Assembly (NCBI GenBank): GCA_030710605.1
Contig: CP092863.1
Location: forward strand, 105,758,099-105,822,098
Length of the DNA: 64,000 nucleotides
Reading direction: 5' to 3'
From: Cordylochernes scorpioides
Lineage: Eukaryota > Arthropoda > Arachnida > Pseudoscorpiones > Chernetidae
Position numbers and translations under genes: made by a program. Of the stretch, positions 59,403 to 64,000 are shown piece by piece. A model generated the notes under the pieces. That model saw nothing but the letters and a program-made list of their open reading frames with translations, was not told where the DNA came from and did no database searches. Positions within the stretch are counted from its first letter, which is position 1; the number at the start of each line of letters is the position of its first letter.

Positions 59403-60493
59403 TCAAAATTTGAAACTATTTTAAAGGCGTAAGATTCTTTTTGAAATTAAACAATTTATACTACCCTTACTGCAATGGAAAAATTAATGGGAGGGCCTGG
59501 CTCATCAGTGGTGAACCCTCCCAGCGATTTCGCCAGTTTAATCTACCATACCGCTGTTATATTGCATTTTTGGAATTTCCTTTTATAGTGATACTGTTGC
59601 TAGACTCTTGGAATGGGTATTTTAGAAGAACTATGGACATAAGCTTTGAGGACAGTAGAATTACATACATTTATAAATACATAATATGCTTCGAGCAATC
59701 GCTCTTCGGCACATATCAAATTGTTTCTTTTATTAGAACATTTATAATATATTGAGAAAAAGACATCTCCTTATCGTGCAACTGAAAGTTGCTGAGGGCT
59801 TGCGCCATCTATTGGAATAAATATCAACTATTCTCGTTGATTTTTAGTTATTCCAGTATTGGCCAAATACCCATTCTTGATTAATCAAGAAAAGCTAACC
59901 ATGGACCCGTTTTGGGCTGTTGGCCCTCATCAGCGTGGTGCAAGCTGTACCTCGACGACCAAAAAAAAAAATTGGTCATTAAGGCATCCTGAAAAATCAT
60001 GAAATGGGTAGTTAAGGCCAGAATTGCGTGAGACCGCGAAACAATATGAAAAAATAGTACAAATGTTATATTGTACTGAGATAAGGTGCATAAATTAAGA
60101 AAAAGACATCTCCTTATCGTGCAACTGAAAGTTGCTAACTTTCAGTTGCACGATAAGGAGATGTCTTTTTCTTAATTTATGCACCTTATCTCAGTACAAT
60201 ATAACATTTGTACTATTTTTTCACATTTATAATATAGTTCTTCTAAAATACTCATTCCAAGAGTCTAGCAACAGTATCACTATAAAAGGAAGTTCCAAAA
60301 ATGCAATATAACAGCGGTATGGTAGATTAAACTGGCGAAACCGCTGGGAGGGTTCACCACTGATGAGCCAGGCCCTCCCATTAATTTTTCCATTGCAGTA
60401 AGCGCAGTAGAAATTGTTTAATTTCAAAAAGAATCTTACGCCTTTAAAATAGTTTCGAATTTTGATAACAGATGGCGTGCTAGTGCATCATAT
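59403..60493. mobile_element. Foldback element of families M and N
   Basis: Long inverted ends: 59403-59660 (caaaatttgaaactatttta, aaggcgtaagattcttttt, family M) and 60236-60474 (its reverse complement). The centre is a family N unit (59757-60090) with a hammerhead-like core on the minus strand at 59933-59909 (CTGATGA, stem gggc/gccc, AAAAC). Then follows the perfect palindrome at 60045-60219. ORFs in the two M arms are mirror images without recognisable content. Confidence 0.7.
60045..60219. repeat. Perfect palindrome, 85-bp arms, 3-nt loop
   Basis: The left arm ends caactgaaagtt, loop gct, right arm starts aactttcagttg. The arms show no mismatch from aaaaaatagtacaaatg to cattttgt-type mirror (catttgtactatttttt). 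Confidence 0.9.
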
Positions 60494-60699
60494 TTGTAAG
60501 TGCAAAAGTCGAATTGCTTTTCACATGTGTAGACACGTGGTGCATTTACAGTAAAAGCAGTCTCCTACTTCTACCCACCATGATTATTATGGCCTGTACC
60601 ATATGTACTAGGGATAAAAAAAAAAATAAATAATTTTTTAATCATTCTAACTTTTGACTATAGGATATTTTCTTTGGTATTGAATACTTCAGCTAGAGA

Positions 60700-61180
60700 T
60701 AGCAATCACCTCGATATAAAAGACAGTTTTCATTGCCTATAGCAGTGATTCTCAACCTTTTTTTTGTTGCGGCATTATTTTAAAGATTTGAAAATTTGGC
60801 GGCACAATTTTAGAATTTCGCGGCACACTTTTGCTAACTTGAATGCAAGAAAATTCAAATTATGTATCAATATTTCTATGCAAAATATAAGTAATATACA
60901 TCTCTAACATTCAATTTGCTAATTTCGTTATTTTAAAAAGTAAAAAAATGAAAAAGAAAAAAAGAAAAACCAATACAAACGTGAACATAATCATATGACT
61001 AAAATTCGGCGGCACATTTTTAGAATTTCGCGGCACACAAAATTACCGCGGCACATTGGTTGAGAATCACTGGCCTATAGTGATCATTTTGACAAATTAG
61101 CAACTCTCCAGTAAGATGACACTACCTCTCTCTCAAGAAATCTTTGTCTCTGTAACTAGGGGGGTGTTGTCCTTTGCTAA
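60700..61180 (-). mobile_element. MITE-A split by a hAT element
   Basis: 60705-60742 (acctcgatataaaagacag, ttttcattgcctatag) and 61073-61180 (gcctatagtgatcattttga, ttagcaactctccagtaag, gggtgttgtcctttgct). Continuous once the hAT element and one duplication are removed. Confidence 0.7.
60743..61072. mobile_element. Non-autonomous hAT element with perfect 8-bp target duplication
   Basis: Terminal repeats cagtgattctcaacc / ggttgagaatcactg are the classic hAT (Charlie-like) ends. Target duplication gcctatag at 60735-60742 and 61073-61080. 330 bp with repeated tagaatttcgcggcaca inside; no transposase. Confidence 0.93.
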
Positions 61181-61266
61181 AATCATAGAGAAATGTTCAT
61201 TACAAGCTGGAAATATAAGAAATTGGAATAACTTTTCAAACATGTGATTCTTTTTTGATATTTAGT

Positions 61267-61393
61267 ACAGTAGAACATACTCTATGAGAGGGCATTCTAT
61301 ATACAGTTACGAGTGTCATTCCTCATCTCCTAATCAACAGTCATCAGTTTTCATCTCTGTCACCGTTTGCTTTTTTTTTTTGGAATGGTGCCC
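61267..61393 (+). mobile_element. MITE-A stub and HeliN 5' terminus
   Basis: 61267-61295 is the start of MITE-A (acagtagaacatactctatg). 61296 begins tctatatacagttacgag, the HeliN 5' end known from 20450, running to tttttggaatggtgccctcc at 61393. It then joins the helicase gene in opposite orientation. Confidence 0.65.
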
Positions 61394-62618
61394 TCCTTAA
61401 GCGTGTGCCGTTACAAAGGGCTTTTTTGGTATTCAGATTTCTAAGAAGCATCACGATAGCGCCGATCTTAAGCCTCAAACGATGAGGAGGCATTCCTGAT
61501 GGCGATAAGGAATTTAAAAATTCTACCGGATAATTCTCACGCTGATCATCTTCATCTGTTACGACAGTATCATCACTTTTGTAAACAGTGTCCTCTCCAG
61601 TAATACGGTCCATTATTTCAGAGTTAAGCAAATCCACGTCGTCGTTTTTGGGGAAGAGAATAGCATGCGATGCTAGTATTTCTATGCTCTTGGTATTTGT
61701 TATATCAATGGATATTTGATGGCCAAAAATATCAATAACTATACTCTGGGTACAAAGCAATTCAGAAGGAATCTCAATTACATATTCCCCAAGATTGTGT
61801 TCATTTGTTAGCTCCCCATTCCCAAGTTTAAGTAGCCACTCGCAGTAATCTATATCGCTGCATCGCATATTTGCTTCAAGTGGTAGTCTAGAAAAGTTTG
61901 ACCAGAGATAGGATTGCTTAATGCAGCTGTCAACTATTTCTGTCCTTGTGCCGTTCGGAATGACAGGAAGACACTGGCGGAAATCGCCACCAAAAACAAT
62001 CACTTTGCCTCCAAATGGAATCTGGCACTTAAAAGAAACAGATTCTGACATCACTTCACGCAACAGTCTGTCAATCAGAAGTAAGGCATGTCGATGGGCC
62101 ATTGTGCATTCATCTATAATCAATAACTTGGCGGTTTTTAGTAGCTTGGCTGCATTTGTGTCCATTTTGATTTGAGATACAGACGTTTCGTTTATCGGAA
62201 CGGGTATGCCTTAAAACGAATGCATTGTTCGTCCTCCCGTTAACAGATTGGCAGCAATTTCAGTTGTAGCAGATGGCAGGACAACATCATTGAAGCCTCG
62301 AACGTGATGCATCAGCAACTCATAGAGGAAAGTCTTGCCACTGCCTCCTGGTCCGTCAATAAAGAAACACTTTGGAGTGCGGCTTTCTGAATCTTCTAAT
62401 GCCTCTATTATAACATTGTACGCAGCTCGCTGTCCATCATTTAAAATTTCCCTCATTTCCGCTGCCATCGATAACTCGTAAGCTTCGTCATAGTCCTCAA
62501 TAAGACAGGGAAGATGGGAAGCTGGTTCAGGTAAATCAAACTCTTTGAATGATCTACCATGAAGCACAAGGATATTCTGAACTTCTCGCATCGCAAATGT
62601 GTGATTCGCACGATTCAT
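61394..62618 (-). pseudogene. Helitron helicase (PIF1-like), broken
   Basis: PIF1-family superfamily-1B helicase part of a Helitron RepHel. Walker A GPGGSGKTFLY at about 62356-62324, GGRTMHSF, then an in-frame TAA at 62211, INETSVSQIKMDTNAAK, Walker B LLIIDECTMAH at about 62130-62098, GGDFRQCLPVIP, LEANMR, and finally LKIGAIVMLLRNLN with ALCNGTRL. It stops there, so the last conserved helicase motifs are missing. The bases after CNGTRL belong to the HeliN end (61296-61393). Confidence 0.9.
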
Positions 62619-62619
62619 G

Positions 62620-64000
62620 ACTTATACTATTGTTTATTGTATGACGATGACAAAAATCTTCAGTAAATTGCTCCTTAAACTCTTGCCACAATTCCAATGG
62701 ACTTGTTGGAGGTCCATAAACACAGATGTACGCAAACAGTTCCCGAAGCTTTTGAGGCATACTTAATAGACAGGCATCTCGAATTGTTAGTCTCCACACG
62801 GTATCATCGAGCAGTAGTCCATGTGCTTGAGCAGCTTTCTTAAATGTTGAGTGAAGAATTCCATCGACTGTTCTTAAATATTCAAAGCTTGTAGCCCCTT
62901 TTACATGCAGCAACAATATTCTGAGAAAATATCGCTTTTGATCAGAAACACTAACAGTATACATGCGACCAATGACGTTTTCTCCACCTCTTTGTCGTGG
63001 CTGCCAGGTTCCTTTCGTTTTCTTTGTTTCCCATACATAGTGATTTGGAATCTCTCGATAAAAATAGTTTCTTGCTTCCTGGTCCTTTTGATTAAGTTTA
63101 AACCATTCCATGAGGGTTGATGATTTACTGAGCTTTTGATGTAAGTTATCTGCCGAATCATTTTCATTAAAATACAAAGCTTGGGCGTTTGGCAAATGTA
63201 CAGCAAGGCGGTAGATTACATGTGACTGTTCATGCATTTTAAACGTAAAGATTCTCCAAATGGCTTCTGGTGCGCTAACATATCTGGAGTCTACAAATTT
63301 AGACGTCTCGTCATGGTTGGCAGCTGTTTCCGTAATTGCCACATTTGCTTTGTCGTGCCCTTTATATACGTATTTAAACAAATACTTGACACTTTTTATA
63401 GATGCACATATCTCCACATTTATGTGGCAGTTAAACTTTTTAAGCAGATATGGGTTATACGGAACCACTAAAGAATTTTCGACACTTTTTCCTTTATGAA
63501 GATAGGTTTTGCCCTTTCTTCGACGATAACTTGGATATCCGTCTCCATCAGTGATTGTAAATTGTTGGAAGTCTTTTGGGAATCCCTTTGTACATACGCC
63601 GTTTTCCATGCAGGGACAGTTTGGATTCCTGGTTCCACATGGCCCATGAATCATGTTTTCAAGAATGATGGAGTTTAATACGGGATATTTTTCTTCATCA
63701 GGGATTTCAGCCCAAACTACATTGTCCACGTCTTCTTCAGTTCTTAATTTGGACTCGCCGTTAAGGAATAGCAAAATATGTGCATGAGGCAACCCACGTT
63801 TCTGAAATTCTATGACGTACACCATAGCTTTCACAGTTCCAAATAATCCCTCATTAATTTCTTTTAGAAGCTGCTCTAATTTCAACTTAAATACACGCGC
63901 TATCAAGTCCGGTGTTTGGATTGCATGTCATAGTGACAAATAAATCAGGTTTGCCGTGCTTCTCTACAATGGCCATTGCATCCTGGTAGCGCTGCTGCAT
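62620..64000 (-). pseudogene. Helitron Rep (HUH) domain, broken
   Basis: Rolling-circle replication initiator part. At the window edge MQQRYQDAMAIVEKHGK, then PDLFVTMTCNPN. A short deletion with frameshift at about 63905-63925; then PDLIARVFKLKLEQLL; HUH motif FQKRGLPHAHILLF at about 63806-63763; two-tyrosine motif SVKYLFKYVYKGHD at about 63393-63350. A second frameshift near 62625-62640 separates it from the helicase. CGTRNPNCPCMENGVC is the usual Cys-rich stretch after HUH. Confidence 0.9.

Larger units (their letters stand above)
59218..60620 (+). mobile_element. SINE-1 split by a 1.1-kb foldback element
   Basis: SINE-1 5' part 59218-59402 (ggtggaaggatggtctagac ... gctctggcatatttttaag) and 3' part 60482-60620 (catatttgtaagtgcaaaag ... 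tactagggataaaaaaaaa). The shared catattt-taag at the break is an 11-12 bp target duplication with one difference. Confidence 0.75.
61394..64000 (-). mobile_element. Autonomous Helitron, decayed, 3'-truncated, extends past the right edge
   Basis: Rep and helicase domains of a Helitron transposase in the correct order on the minus strand. The expected minus-strand 3' terminus (hairpin plus CTAG) is absent at the low end; instead a HeliN 5' end in the other orientation follows. The 5' end lies beyond 64000. Confidence 0.88.

Noticed and set aside
59441..59755. 104-codon plus-strand ORF and its mirror at 60227-60427
   Set aside because: They are the two inverted arms of the family M foldback; the reading frame is not preserved in other M copies.

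Overview
This is eukaryotic nuclear DNA from an animal. It is AT-rich and has spliced genes with GT/AG introns, one tRNA gene and a very high load of nested transposable elements. The ends of several LINE ORFs (RNase H followed by a CCHC-like knuckle) resemble those I associate with arachnid genomes, so a chelicerate arthropod is my best guess. That is inference from repeat style, not proof. Repeat names used here (SINE-1, LINE-1, MITE-A and so on) are local labels.

Four host genes can be supported. (1) CHAF1A, the large subunit of chromatin assembly factor 1, lies on the minus strand from about 17.15 kb down to 1.09 kb. Six exons have matching splice phases; the 3' half of the gene is off the left edge and the first exon was not found. 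(2) A divergent TATA-binding-protein paralogue lies on the minus strand at 28.17-28.73 kb. (3) ARMH3 lies on the plus strand at 37.28-46.39 kb, with only two coding exons and a 7.1-kb repeat-filled intron. (4) ANKMY2 lies on the plus strand at 49.47-50.58 kb as a single uninterrupted ORF. A tRNA-Gly(GCC)-like gene sits at 33.9 kb. The genes do not form an operon or pathway; they are neighbours in a TE-rich region.

The rest is mobile DNA. SINE-1 is a tRNA-derived SINE of about 310 bp with a dozen copies, several with clean target-site duplications. SINE-2 and SINE-3 share their 3' tails with LINE-1 and LINE-2, which looks like two LINE/SINE partnerships. LINE-3 copies are 5'-truncated with 13-15 bp duplications. 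A Penelope-like element (PLE) has broken RT and GIY-YIG domains at 6.2-8.7 kb, and many of its palindromic terminal pieces are scattered around. There are non-autonomous Helitrons, and a decayed autonomous Helitron (Rep plus helicase) occupies 61.4-64 kb. Also present are a hAT element with a perfect 8-bp duplication, pogo/Tc1-like MITEs, and MITE-A, whose two halves have separately expanded into tandem arrays at 40.7-41.5 and 57.9-58.8 kb.

The most unusual structures are: a palindromic element family (12.2 and 42.1 kb) with a tRNA-like core and 14-16 bp target duplications; a 2.3-kb inverted repeat at 18.1-20.4 kb; a perfect palindrome with 85-bp arms at 60.05-60.22 kb; and a recurring hammerhead-ribozyme-like core (CTGANGA, stem, GAAA) in at least six unrelated-looking palindromic repeat families.
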